DNA from: Collinsella sp.
GTDB taxonomy: Bacteria > Actinomycetota > Coriobacteriia > Coriobacteriales > Coriobacteriaceae
Assembly (NCBI GenBank): GCA_019425045.1
Contig: JAHYYI010000020.1
Span: 14,872-36,534, forward strand
Length of the DNA stretch: 21,663 nucleotides
Reading direction: 5' to 3'
Part shown: piece by piece, positions 7,295-15,236 of the stretch
Position numbering within the stretch: the first letter of the stretch is position 1
Layout of the letters: every line of letters starts with the position of its first letter
Translations under genes and position numbers: made by a program
Notes under the pieces: generated by a model
Told to the model about the DNA's origin: nothing
Seen by the model: only the letters and a program-made list of their open reading frames with translations
Databases searched by the model: none

Positions 7295-10200
7295 ATGGCA
7301 TTCGTCCATCTGCACAATCACACTGTTTTCTCCATGCTCGACGGCGCAACCCGTATCCAGGATATGGTCAATCGTGCCGTTGAACTTGGCATGCCCGCCG
7401 TGGCCATTACCGACCACGGCTACATGTATGGCGTGCCCGACCTGGCGCTGGCCTGCGACGCCGTCAATCACAACACGCCCGAGTACAAAACCTGGAGCCA
7501 CGACAAGGCCTTCTTGGAAAAGGACCGCCGCGACGAGCTGGTGGAGCCCGACCCCGAGGCAAACCCGCGCGAGCATGCCCAGTACGTCAAAGACATGGCC
7601 ATGTGGGACGAGAAGGGCAACATCGACGAGCTCAAACCGCCCCTGGTCATCAAGCCCATCTTTGGCTGCGAGGTCTACTTTACGCCGGACGAGACACTCG
7701 CCCGCGACCATAAGCCCGAGCTTTACCACATGATCCTTCTGGCCAAGGACCAGGAGGGCTACGTCAACCTGATGCAGACAGTTTCCGAGGCCGCCGTGCA
7801 GGGCTTTTACTACAAGCCGCGCGTGACGCTCGACAACCTGCGCCGCCACGCCAAGGGCATGATCTGCACCAGCGCCTGCATCGCGGGCATCATCCCCAAG
7901 TACATCGACCGCGGTGACATGGAGGGCGCCATCAAGTGGGCCGAGACCTTCCGCGATACCTTCGACCCCGGCGACTTTTATATCGAGATCCAGGAACACG
8001 GCATTACCACCGATAACGGCCTGACCGACGAGCAGATGGACCGCACGCTCATCGATATCGCCAAGCAGGTGGGCGTCAAGGTCATCGCCACCAACGACTT
8101 CCACTACCTGCGCCGCGAGGACGCGCCCGTGCAGGACGTCATCATGTGCATCGGCATGAACGCCAAGGTCGACGACCCCAACCGCATGCGCATGACCGGC
8201 TCGGAGTTTTACATGAAGACCGAGGAGGAGATGCGGGCGATGTTCCCGTATTGCCCCGAGGCCTGCGACAACACGCTCGAGATCGCCGACAAGTGCTACG
8301 TTGAGCTGGACTGGGACTCCATCATCCTGCCGCGCTTCCCGTTGCTCGACCCCGGCGAGACGCACGAGAGCCAGTTCCGCCGCGAGTGCGAGAAGGGCCT
8401 GCGCCAGCACTATGGCGACGATTGGGCCACGCGCGAGATCGGTGGCGTCAACATCAAAGAGCGCTTTGAGTACGAATACAAGGTCATCTGCGACAAGGGC
8501 TTTGCCGCCTACTTTTTGATCGTTGCCGAGTACGTGCAATGGGCCAAGGACAACGGCATCGGCGTCGGCCCCGGCCGTGGCTCGGCCGCCGGCGCTATCG
8601 TCGCCTACGCCATGAACATCACCGCGTTCGACCCGCTCGAGAACGGCCTGATGTTCGAGAGGTTCCTGTCCCCGCAGCGTACCGAGATGCCCGATATCGA
8701 TATGGACTTCGACGATGAGCGGCGCCTCGAGGTCGTGGAGCACGTTCGCCAGCTTTACGGCCCCGAGAAGGTCACCCACGTTATCACCTACTCGACCATC
8801 AAGGCCAAGCAGGCCATCAACGATGCCGCGCGCGTTCTGGACTATCCGGTCTACATGGGCCAGCGCCTGTCCAAGATGGTCTCGAGCGACCCCAAGGTCA
8901 AGCTCAAGCAGGTACTCGAAAAACAACCCGGCAAAGAGGATCTGTTTAACCCCGACTTTGCCGAGGCCTATAAAAAGGATGACGACGCCCGCCGCATCAT
9001 CGACACGGCGCTCTCGATTGAGGGTCTCACCCGTGGCGAGGGCGTGCACGCGTGCGCCGTTCTGATCTGCCGCGACCCCGTCAACGAGCACGTGCCCACC
9101 AAGCTCGACACCAAGGGCGGCGTCGAGATTACCCAGTACGAGGGCCATACCGTTGCCGACATGGGCCTGCTCAAGATGGACTTCCTGGGCCTGCGCACGC
9201 TGACGGTTATCTCCAAGGCCAAGGCAAATATCAAGAAGAACTTCGGCATCGACATCAAAGAGGAAGAGATTCCCTTTGACGACCCCGAGATCTTTAAGCT
9301 CATGGGCTCCGGTCACACCGCCGGCGTCTTCCAGGTCGAGTCCGCCGGCATGACGGCCACGATCAAGAACATGAAGCCTACCGAGTACAAGCACGTCGTG
9401 GCATTGATCGCTCTATACCGCCCGGGCCCGCTGGGCGCCGGCATGGTCTCGTCTTACATCAACCGTATGAACGGCAAGGAGCCGGCCGTCTCCTACGACG
9501 ACCGTCTGGACGACATCCTGGGCGAAACCTACGGCACCATGGTCTACCAGGAGCAGGTTATGCTCATCTCCGTCGAGATGTGCGGCTTCTCCAAGGGCGA
9601 ATCGGACTCGCGTATCCGTAAACCCGTGGCTAAGAAGAAGATCAAGCTGCTCACGTCGACGGTGCTCCACTGGGAGGATGGCTCGGACGAGACCACCTAC
9701 GACCACTGGATGAACGGCGCTATCAAGAACAACTACACGCGCGAGGTCGCCCAGAAGATTTGGGACGATGTTCTCGAGTTCGCATCTTACGCTTTTAACA
9801 AGTCGCACTCCGCCGGCTACGCCATCCTGGTTATGCAGACGGCGTGGCTCAAGGCGCACTATCCGCACGAGTACATGGCGGCCGTTCTGACGTCCTATAC
9901 GGGCAAGACCGACAAGATCGTGCACTACGTCTCGGCGTGCCGTCACGACGGCATCCCCGTGCTGTCGCCAGATGTCAACGAGTCCGGTACCGAGTTCACG
10001 GCTACCAAGGAGGGCGTGCGCTTTGGTTTGGCCGGCATCCGCGGCGTGGGCACCGGCGTGGCGCAGGCGATTATCGCCGAGCGCGAGGCGGGCGGCCCGT
10101 TTAAGACGCTGCACGACTTTGTCGAGCGCGTGGACTCGAGCCAGGCCAATCGTCGCGTGATTGAATCGCTCATCAAGGCAGGCGCCTTCGACTCCACGGG

Positions 10201-11098
10201 GTATCCGCGCCGCCAGATGATGCACTTTGTGGATAAGAACAACCCCGAGAACATCATCGATGCCGCCGTGAAGCGCCAAAAGGATCGTGCGAGCGGCCAG
10301 ACGTCCTTCTTCGACATGTTCGGCGATGTCGAGGGCTCGGGCTTTGAGGTGAGCGTGCCCGATCCGGACGGCCAGGAGTGGGACCGCCACCTTAAGCTGA
10401 GCCAGGAGAAGGAGGTTCTGGGCATCTACGTCTCGGACCACCCGCTGCGCCCGTTTGAGTATGCGCTCAGCAAAGCGCGCGACTTCTCGTTCTCGCAGAT
10501 CGACACCGGCTACGAGGTGCAAAACCCCACGGGCGGTACCATCAACCAGGAGATTCCCGAGGGCAAGGCGCTGTGGTGGGCCGGTATGGTCTCGAGCGTA
10601 TCCAAGCGCGTGACCAAAAACGGCGACCCCATGGGTATTGTGCAGCTCGAGGACATGGAAGGCGAGGCCACGGTCGTGGTGTTCCCCAAGACCTACAAGG
10701 AGGCCGAGGGGTACCTGTACGGCGAGGTCGATCCCGAGACCGGCGCGCAGCTGTCCGATGCGTTTGTGCGCATTAAGGGCAAGCTCGAGCGCTCGGACCG
10801 CGGCGACCAGATCATCGCGCAGGAGATCGTGCCGCTGGAGCTTAACGAAGAGAACAACAAACCCAAGGTGTTTGAGGTCATGGTGCCCAACAGCCGCTTT
10901 AGCCAGGGCAATATGGCGCGTCTTGCCACGGTGCTTACCGCCAACCCGGGCGGCGACCGCGTGGAGATCTTTATCGAGCAGGTGGACGGGCGCGTGCTGC
11001 GTGCCGAGGTGCCGGCCAAGGTCAACGCACGCTCGATTCCGCTGCTGGCAGAGGCAAAGGCCATCGTCGGCAACCAAGGCCGTGTGACGGTTATCTAA
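7295..11098 (+). CDS. dnaE: DNA polymerase III alpha subunit DnaE
   Basis: The replicative DNA polymerase subunit, 1267 residues (family usually about 1150-1200). The N-terminal PHP domain (about 1-290) keeps metal-binding residues: H5 and H7 in HLHNH, D40-H41 in TDHG, E126 in GCEVYF, and D268 and H270 in NDFHYL. The polymerase core has GVGPGRGSAAGAI and PDIDMDF with catalytic D467 and D469, and the third Asp is D629 in KMDFLGLR. A helix-hairpin-helix region lies near 910-945 and an OB-fold near 1090-1170, which is the DnaE rather than PolC order. The finger segment usually ADxLRRAMGKKK reads SDSRIRKPVAKKK (770-782), followed by an inserted stretch of about 20 residues. The start at 7295 has GGAG at 7283-7286. 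It has its own candidate promoter and is followed 28 bases later by the SNF2 gene. Confidence 0.95.
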   Translation: MAFVHLHNHTVFSMLDGATRIQDMVNRAVELGMPAVAITDHGYMYGVPDLALACDAVNHNTPEYKTWSHDKAFLEKDRRDELVEPDPEANPREHAQYVKDMAMWDEKGNIDELKPPLVIKPIFGCEVYFTPDETLARDHKPELYHMILLAKDQEGYVNLMQTVSEAAVQGFYYKPRVTLDNLRRHAKGMICTSACIAGIIPKYIDRGDMEGAIKWAETFRDTFDPGDFYIEIQEHGITTDNGLTDEQMDRTLIDIAKQVGVKVIATNDFHYLRREDAPVQDVIMCIGMNAKVDDPNRMRMTGSEFYMKTEEEMRAMFPYCPEACDNTLEIADKCYVELDWDSIILPRFPLLDPGETHESQFRRECEKGLRQHYGDDWATREIGGVNIKERFEYEYKVICDKGFAAYFLIVAEYVQWAKDNGIGVGPGRGSAAGAIVAYAMNITAFDPLENGLMFERFLSPQRTEMPDIDMDFDDERRLEVVEHVRQLYGPEKVTHVITYSTIKAKQAINDAARVLDYPVYMGQRLSKMVSSDPKVKLKQVLEKQPGKEDLFNPDFAEAYKKDDDARRIIDTALSIEGLTRGEGVHACAVLICRDPVNEHVPTKLDTKGGVEITQYEGHTVADMGLLKMDFLGLRTLTVISKAKANIKKNFGIDIKEEEIPFDDPEIFKLMGSGHTAGVFQVESAGMTATIKNMKPTEYKHVVALIALYRPGPLGAGMVSSYINRMNGKEPAVSYDDRLDDILGETYGTMVYQEQVMLISVEMCGFSKGESDSRIRKPVAKKKIKLLTSTVLHWEDGSDETTYDHWMNGAIKNNYTREVAQKIWDDVLEFASYAFNKSHSAGYAILVMQTAWLKAHYPHEYMAAVLTSYTGKTDKIVHYVSACRHDGIPVLSPDVNESGTEFTATKEGVRFGLAGIRGVGTGVAQAIIAEREAGGPFKTLHDFVERVDSSQANRRVIESLIKAGAFDSTGYPRRQMMHFVDKNNPENIIDAAVKRQKDRASGQTSFFDMFGDVEGSGFEVSVPDPDGQEWDRHLKLSQEKEVLGIYVSDHPLRPFEYALSKARDFSFSQIDTGYEVQNPTGGTINQEIPEGKALWWAGMVSSVSKRVTKNGDPMGIVQLEDMEGEATVVVFPKTYKEAEGYLYGEVDPETGAQLSDAFVRIKGKLERSDRGDQIIAQEIVPLELNEENNKPKVFEVMVPNSRFSQGNMARLATVLTANPGGDRVEIFIEQVDGRVLRAEVPAKVNARSIPLLAEAKAIVGNQGRVTVI

Positions 11099-11126
11099 GC
11101 TACCCCGGGTGAGATTGGAGGAAGTG

Positions 11127-14100
11127 ATGGCGCAGGGGACGTTTGTGCAGGCGCTCCGGAAAGAGGCGGCGCTGAGCGGCACCTTTATGAAGGGGCGTTC
11201 GCTCATGCTCAACGGCGCCGTGCTGTCGATCGAGGACAGCGGCTCGCGCTTCTCCAAAAACGTGACGGTTGAGGGCTCGGTGCGCGGTTCGCGCGGCGAC
11301 CTGTACAAGACGCACGTGGCGCTCGACATGGACGAGCACGAGGTGATCGACTACGACTGCGATTGCCCCGCTGCCTATCGCTACCCCGGCATGTGCAAGC
11401 ACGCTATTGCCACGGCTCTGGCGTATTTGGATGCCAGCGGCGCCGAGCCCGTCGAAGGTTTGCGCACGCCGGTCCGCACGTTTACGGCGCAGCCGAAACA
11501 GCCCGCGCGCACCGCGCCCAAAGCGCCGGCCGTCAATCCCAACTTTCCCTTTCCGGCGCCCGTCCCCACGAGTCCCAGCCTCATGGCGGCGCTCTCCGAT
11601 CTTTCGGACGCGCGCATGGATGAGCTGGCGAGCATGCGCCGCAAGCTCGCCGGCAGTGTGGATCCCGATGCCCCCAAGGCGGTGTTGGAGCCCTCGCTGG
11701 TGCCGTATTACAATCCACTGTTTGCCGACCGCTTTAGCTGGGCGCTCGAGCTTCGCATTCGCTGTGGATCGGTCTCCTACGTGGTCAAGGACATCGACGG
11801 CATGGCCGATGCCTACGTGCGCGGCGGCACCTTCTCGTACGGCAAGAAGCTCACGTTTGTCCATACGCCCGAAGCCTTCGAAGACGTGTCGACAAAGCTG
11901 CTCAACCTTGTCGTGACGACAGTTGCCTATCTCGATGACATCACAAGCTCGCGTTCGGCGTCGTACGACTTTGCCCGCAGTGGTTTTGTCGCCGAGCGTC
12001 AGTTGCCGCTGTCCGAGCATAGCATCGTATATGTGCTGGACCTGTTGCGCGGCCAGACCATCTCTTTTGAGCCCGCCTGGTCGCGGGGGACGACGACGCA
12101 TCGCACCTATGACGTGGCGGTTGAGATGCCTCCGGAAGGGGAGGACGAGGCGCTGTCTGAGCGCCCACCGCTCCTTGCCGCCAAAATCGCGCCGGCGGCT
12201 GGTGGCAGCTACGATCTACGCCTGCCGGCCGATGCATACTGCTTTGCTTCGGGCGACGTTGCCTATCTGGTCGACACCCGCCGTGCGCGCCGCGCTGATG
12301 TAGCGTTTGCCCAGCATGCGGCGCCGTTCCTATCGCGCTTACTGCCCTGTCGCACGCCGATCCATATCGCTGTCGACCAGGTGGGGGAGTTCTGTCGTAT
12401 GGCGCTGCCCATTTTGCGCGACTACACCGACCTTACCGCGCCCGCTGCGCTCGATACCGTGGCGCCCGAGCCGAGCTTTGCTATGGCGATCGGCGTTGAC
12501 GATGGGCTTGTGACCTGCAAAATTACGGTTACCTACGGCGACTGGTCGACAGATCTCTTTAGCCTGGGTGCTCCGGGAAGCCCCTTCGAAGAACAGCGCC
12601 CGGGCGTGCCGCCGCGCGACGAGATAGCAGAGTTTCGCGTTATGGACACGGCGGCCCTGTATTTCGACTTTTACGAGGGCGGCCTGGCGTTTGAGGAGCG
12701 CGACGACGAGAGCCTGTTCTGCTTGCTGACCGAGGGCCTGTCTGCCCTGTCCGAGCTGGGCGAGGTCATGCTCAGCGACCACCTACGCCAGATCTCGGTG
12801 CGCCCTGCGCCCAAGCTTTCGGTGCGTGCCACCGTCAAGAGCAACCTGCTCGATGTTGAACTGGGCGCGAGCGGTCTTTCGGCGGCAGATCTTGCCATCT
12901 ACCTCGACTCCTACAAGCGCCATCAAACGTTTGCGCGCCTTACGTCCGGCGACATCATTCGCCTGGACGAGGGCGCTCGAGCCGCGTTTGGCCTCGCCGA
13001 GGATCTGGGCGTCGATGCCGTCGACCTGCTCGACGGCGTGTCGCTTCCCGCGTCGAGTACCCTGTTCGTCGATAGCATGCTCGCACGCACGCCCGCGCTC
13101 GAGGCCGATCGTGACGCCGCGTTCCGCCGCACCGTCGAGCGCTTGGATACGCTCGGCAAGATGGACTTTACGGTGCCGGTTTCGCTCAAGGCCACACTGC
13201 GCGGCTACCAGGTCGACGGATACCAGTGGCTCGGCTCGCTCGAACACCTGGGCCTTGGCGGCATCCTGGCCGACGACATGGGCCTGGGCAAAACGCTGCA
13301 GATGATCGCACATATCCTGGCACGCGTGGAGGCGGGGGATATCAAGCCCACGCTCGTGGTATGCCCGGCCTCGCTCGTGTACAACTGGACTGCCGAGCTG
13401 GAGCGCTTTGCCCCGTCGCTCGATGTGTGCGCCATCGTGGGCGCCAAGGCGCAGCGTCGCGTGCAAATCGCCGGCGTGGCCGAGCATAACGTGGTCGTGA
13501 CGTCGTATGACCTTATGCGGCGCGATATCGACGAGTACGTCGAGCAGGACTTTGCCCGTGTGGTGCTCGATGAGGCCCAGTACATTAAAAACCCGCTCAC
13601 GCAGGTGGCGCGCGCCGCCAAGCGCCTGCCGGCCGGCGTGCGCTTTGCCCTGACGGGCACGCCCATCGAAAACCGCCTGTCCGAGCTCTGGAGCATCTTC
13701 GACTTTTTGATGCCGGGCTTACTTGGCGCGCGCGAGTCGTTTGCCAAGCGCTTCGAAAGCCCAGTCGAGCACGCCGAGGGCGACAGCGCCGCCCGCCTGC
13801 AGGCGCTCGTGTCGCCGTTTGTGCTGCGCCGCGTCAAGGAAGACGTGGTGGCAGACCTGCCCGAGAAGATCGAGGACACTGTCATGGCGCAGCTTGCCGG
13901 CGAGCAGCGCAAGCTTTACCTGGCAAACCAGGACCGCATCGCCCAGCAGGTGCAGCACCGCGAGGCATCCGAGTTTAAGAAAGACAAGCTCAAGGTGCTT
14001 GCCGAGCTCACCAAGTTGCGCCAGATCTGCTGCGACCCGCGTCTGCACTACGAGGATTACAAGGCGGGGAGCGCCAAACTCGATACGTGCATGGAGCTCG

Positions 14101-14591
14101 TGCACGGCGCACTCGACGGCGGACATCGCATCCTGTTGTTCAGCCAGTTTACGGGTATGCTCGATATTATCGGTAAGCGCCTGGCCAAGGAGGACATCGC
14201 CTTCCTTAAGCTCACGGGCGCTTCGTCTAAGGAGAGCCGCGCCAAGATGGTCGCGCAGTTCCAAGCGGGCGAGGTTCCGGTCTTTTTGATTTCACTCAAG
14301 GCGGGCGGCGTGGGCCTTAACCTGACGGCTGCCGACGTGGTCATCCACTACGACCCGTGGTGGAACGTGGCGGCGCAGGACCAAGCAACTGATCGTGCAC
14401 ACCGTATTGGTCAGCAACATACCGTGACCGTGTACAAGCTCATCGCCAAGGACACGATCGAGGAACGCATTATGCAGATGCAGGAGTCCAAACGCGACCT
14501 GGTCAACAGCGTGCTCGGCGGCGACGGCATCTCGTCGGCGCTGTTTACCCGCGAAGATGTTCTGGCGCTGCTGGGCGGCGACGGTCGCTAG
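11127..14591 (+). CDS. SWIM zinc finger SNF2-family DEAD/DEAH-box ATPase
   Basis: A 1154-residue SNF2/HepA-like ATPase. Near the N-terminus a SWIM zinc finger is complete (C78, C80, C90, H92, in CDCPAAYRYPGMCKH), followed by a Pro/Ala-rich linker (about 119-152) and a long middle region without a motif I recognise. The ATPase has GYQVDGYQWL, Walker A DDMGLGKT (716-723), DEAQ (815-818), and the second RecA-like lobe with LLFSQFTGML, LISLKAGGVGLNL and motif VI QATDRAHRIGQ (1086-1096), so it should hydrolyse ATP. Such proteins translocate on duplex DNA and strip or remodel bound proteins; the substrate here is unknown. ATG 11127 was chosen over an in-frame GTG at 11109 because TTGGAGGAAG (11115-11124) is placed correctly for the ATG. 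It lies 28 bases after dnaE with no terminator seen, suggesting co-transcription. Confidence 0.9.
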   Translation: MAQGTFVQALRKEAALSGTFMKGRSLMLNGAVLSIEDSGSRFSKNVTVEGSVRGSRGDLYKTHVALDMDEHEVIDYDCDCPAAYRYPGMCKHAIATALAYLDASGAEPVEGLRTPVRTFTAQPKQPARTAPKAPAVNPNFPFPAPVPTSPSLMAALSDLSDARMDELASMRRKLAGSVDPDAPKAVLEPSLVPYYNPLFADRFSWALELRIRCGSVSYVVKDIDGMADAYVRGGTFSYGKKLTFVHTPEAFEDVSTKLLNLVVTTVAYLDDITSSRSASYDFARSGFVAERQLPLSEHSIVYVLDLLRGQTISFEPAWSRGTTTHRTYDVAVEMPPEGEDEALSERPPLLAAKIAPAAGGSYDLRLPADAYCFASGDVAYLVDTRRARRADVAFAQHAAPFLSRLLPCRTPIHIAVDQVGEFCRMALPILRDYTDLTAPAALDTVAPEPSFAMAIGVDDGLVTCKITVTYGDWSTDLFSLGAPGSPFEEQRPGVPPRDEIAEFRVMDTAALYFDFYEGGLAFEERDDESLFCLLTEGLSALSELGEVMLSDHLRQISVRPAPKLSVRATVKSNLLDVELGASGLSAADLAIYLDSYKRHQTFARLTSGDIIRLDEGARAAFGLAEDLGVDAVDLLDGVSLPASSTLFVDSMLARTPALEADRDAAFRRTVERLDTLGKMDFTVPVSLKATLRGYQVDGYQWLGSLEHLGLGGILADDMGLGKTLQMIAHILARVEAGDIKPTLVVCPASLVYNWTAELERFAPSLDVCAIVGAKAQRRVQIAGVAEHNVVVTSYDLMRRDIDEYVEQDFARVVLDEAQYIKNPLTQVARAAKRLPAGVRFALTGTPIENRLSELWSIFDFLMPGLLGARESFAKRFESPVEHAEGDSAARLQALVSPFVLRRVKEDVVADLPEKIEDTVMAQLAGEQRKLYLANQDRIAQQVQHREASEFKKDKLKVLAELTKLRQICCDPRLHYEDYKAGSAKLDTCMELVHGALDGGHRILLFSQFTGMLDIIGKRLAKEDIAFLKLTGASSKESRAKMVAQFQAGEVPVFLISLKAGGVGLNLTAADVVIHYDPWWNVAAQDQATDRAHRIGQQHTVTVYKLIAKDTIEERIMQMQESKRDLVNSVLGGDGISSALFTREDVLALLGGDGR

Positions 14592-14756
14592 CCGCGCGCG
14601 GGGTGGGACTGCTGGAGTGGGCAGGACGGTCGACGCATTTTGGCCCGACCGCTTGCCTGGTCCGTTATGTGTTCATTTGCAATGCCGTGGATGGTTTGTC
14701 TGCCTTTGGGCATAAGAACCATCAAGAACATTGGCACATCAGCAAAGGAGAACATC
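14592..14756. other. Intergenic region before the superoxide reductase gene
   Basis: This 165-base gap holds a modest hairpin (CGGTCG with CGACCG, about 14626-14650) without a T-run, and weak promoter-like sequences such as TTGGCC (14640-14645) with TTATGT (14664-14669) at 18-base spacing. I see no convincing terminator and no gene. AAAGGAG at 14744-14750 is the ribosome binding site of the next gene. Confidence 0.3.
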
Positions 14757-15119
14757 ATGGCGAAATTCTTTAAGGACCCCGACGGCAAGCTCATCGCTGC
14801 CCTTGGCGACGACGTTGCGACCCCTGCCGGTTGCACGGAACTGACTGCAAACACTGAGGACGCGGCGCACGAGAAGCACGTGCCTGTTGTCGAGACCGAG
14901 CGTGACGGTCACGTGATTCGCGCACGCGTTGGCTCGGTCGAGCACCCCAGCCTGCCCGAGCACTACATTGAGTGGATCGCCCTTGAGGCCGAGGGCCGCT
15001 TAGAGGTCCATTACCTTGAGCCCGGCATGAAACCCGCGACGTTTTTCGCGGGCGGCTCCAAGACCGGTACCGTCTATGCCTACTGCAACCTGCACGGGCT
15101 GTGGTCCGCGACATTCTAG
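14757..15119 (+). CDS. Superoxide reductase (desulfoferrodoxin/neelaredoxin family, class III-like)
   Basis: A 120-residue cytosolic iron protein that reduces superoxide to hydrogen peroxide in anaerobes. All ligands of the catalytic square-pyramidal iron are present: H41, H63, H69, H113 and C110, within EKHVPVV, VEHPS, EHYIEWI and YCNLHGLW. The catalytic E39 and K40 are also conserved. The N-terminal 38 residues align with the desulforedoxin domain of desulfoferrodoxin (MAKFFKDPDG start), but its four rubredoxin-like cysteines are gone except for a lone C26, so the second iron centre cannot form. That matches the class III arrangement described for Treponema pallidum. ATG 14757 has AAAGGAG six bases upstream; an upstream in-frame ATG at 14640 has no such site and would add non-homologous sequence. 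It stands alone between two larger genes. Confidence 0.92.
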   Translation: MAKFFKDPDGKLIAALGDDVATPAGCTELTANTEDAAHEKHVPVVETERDGHVIRARVGSVEHPSLPEHYIEWIALEAEGRLEVHYLEPGMKPATFFAGGSKTGTVYAYCNLHGLWSATF

Positions 15120-15139
15120 GAGCGCGCCCCCGCTCGGGG

Positions 15140-15145
15140 TATCAT
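15140..15145 (+). promoter_or_regulatory. Candidate -10 element (TATCAT) upstream of the NadE-like gene
   Basis: TATCAT preceded by CGGGG lies 97 bases before the ATG at 15237. It shares the G-rich lead seen at other candidate -10 sites in the window. If it is used, the transcript would include the hairpin at 15165-15197. No -35 is seen. Confidence 0.35.
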
Positions 15146-15164
15146 AGCTAGCATATGCACATGC

Positions 15165-15197
15165 AAGCGCCGACTGCATTATGCGGCCGGCGCTTTT
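15165..15197 (+). terminator. Hairpin with T-run between superoxide reductase and NadE-like genes
   Basis: AAGCGCCG (15165-15172) pairs with CGGCGCTT (15188-15195), and inside it CTGC pairs with GCGG across a short ATTAT loop. TTTT at 15194-15197 follows. It is placed to terminate the superoxide reductase transcript, 45 bases past its stop. Because a candidate -10 lies upstream of it, it could also act in the leader of the next gene. Confidence 0.7.
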
Positions 15198-15236
15198 ACT
15201 ACGATTTCGATGGTTTACGACGGAAAGGGCTGGGCC

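Noticed and set aside
7259..9394. Long minus-strand open frame (711 codons) opposite dnaE
   Set aside because: It mirrors the dnaE codons in GC-rich DNA, is rich in Val/Leu/Gly/Asp of the antisense type and shows no family motif.
9413..11329. Minus-strand open frame of 638 codons across the dnaE 3' end and SNF2 start
   Set aside because: Antisense shadow of two clear genes; no recognisable domain or ribosome binding site.
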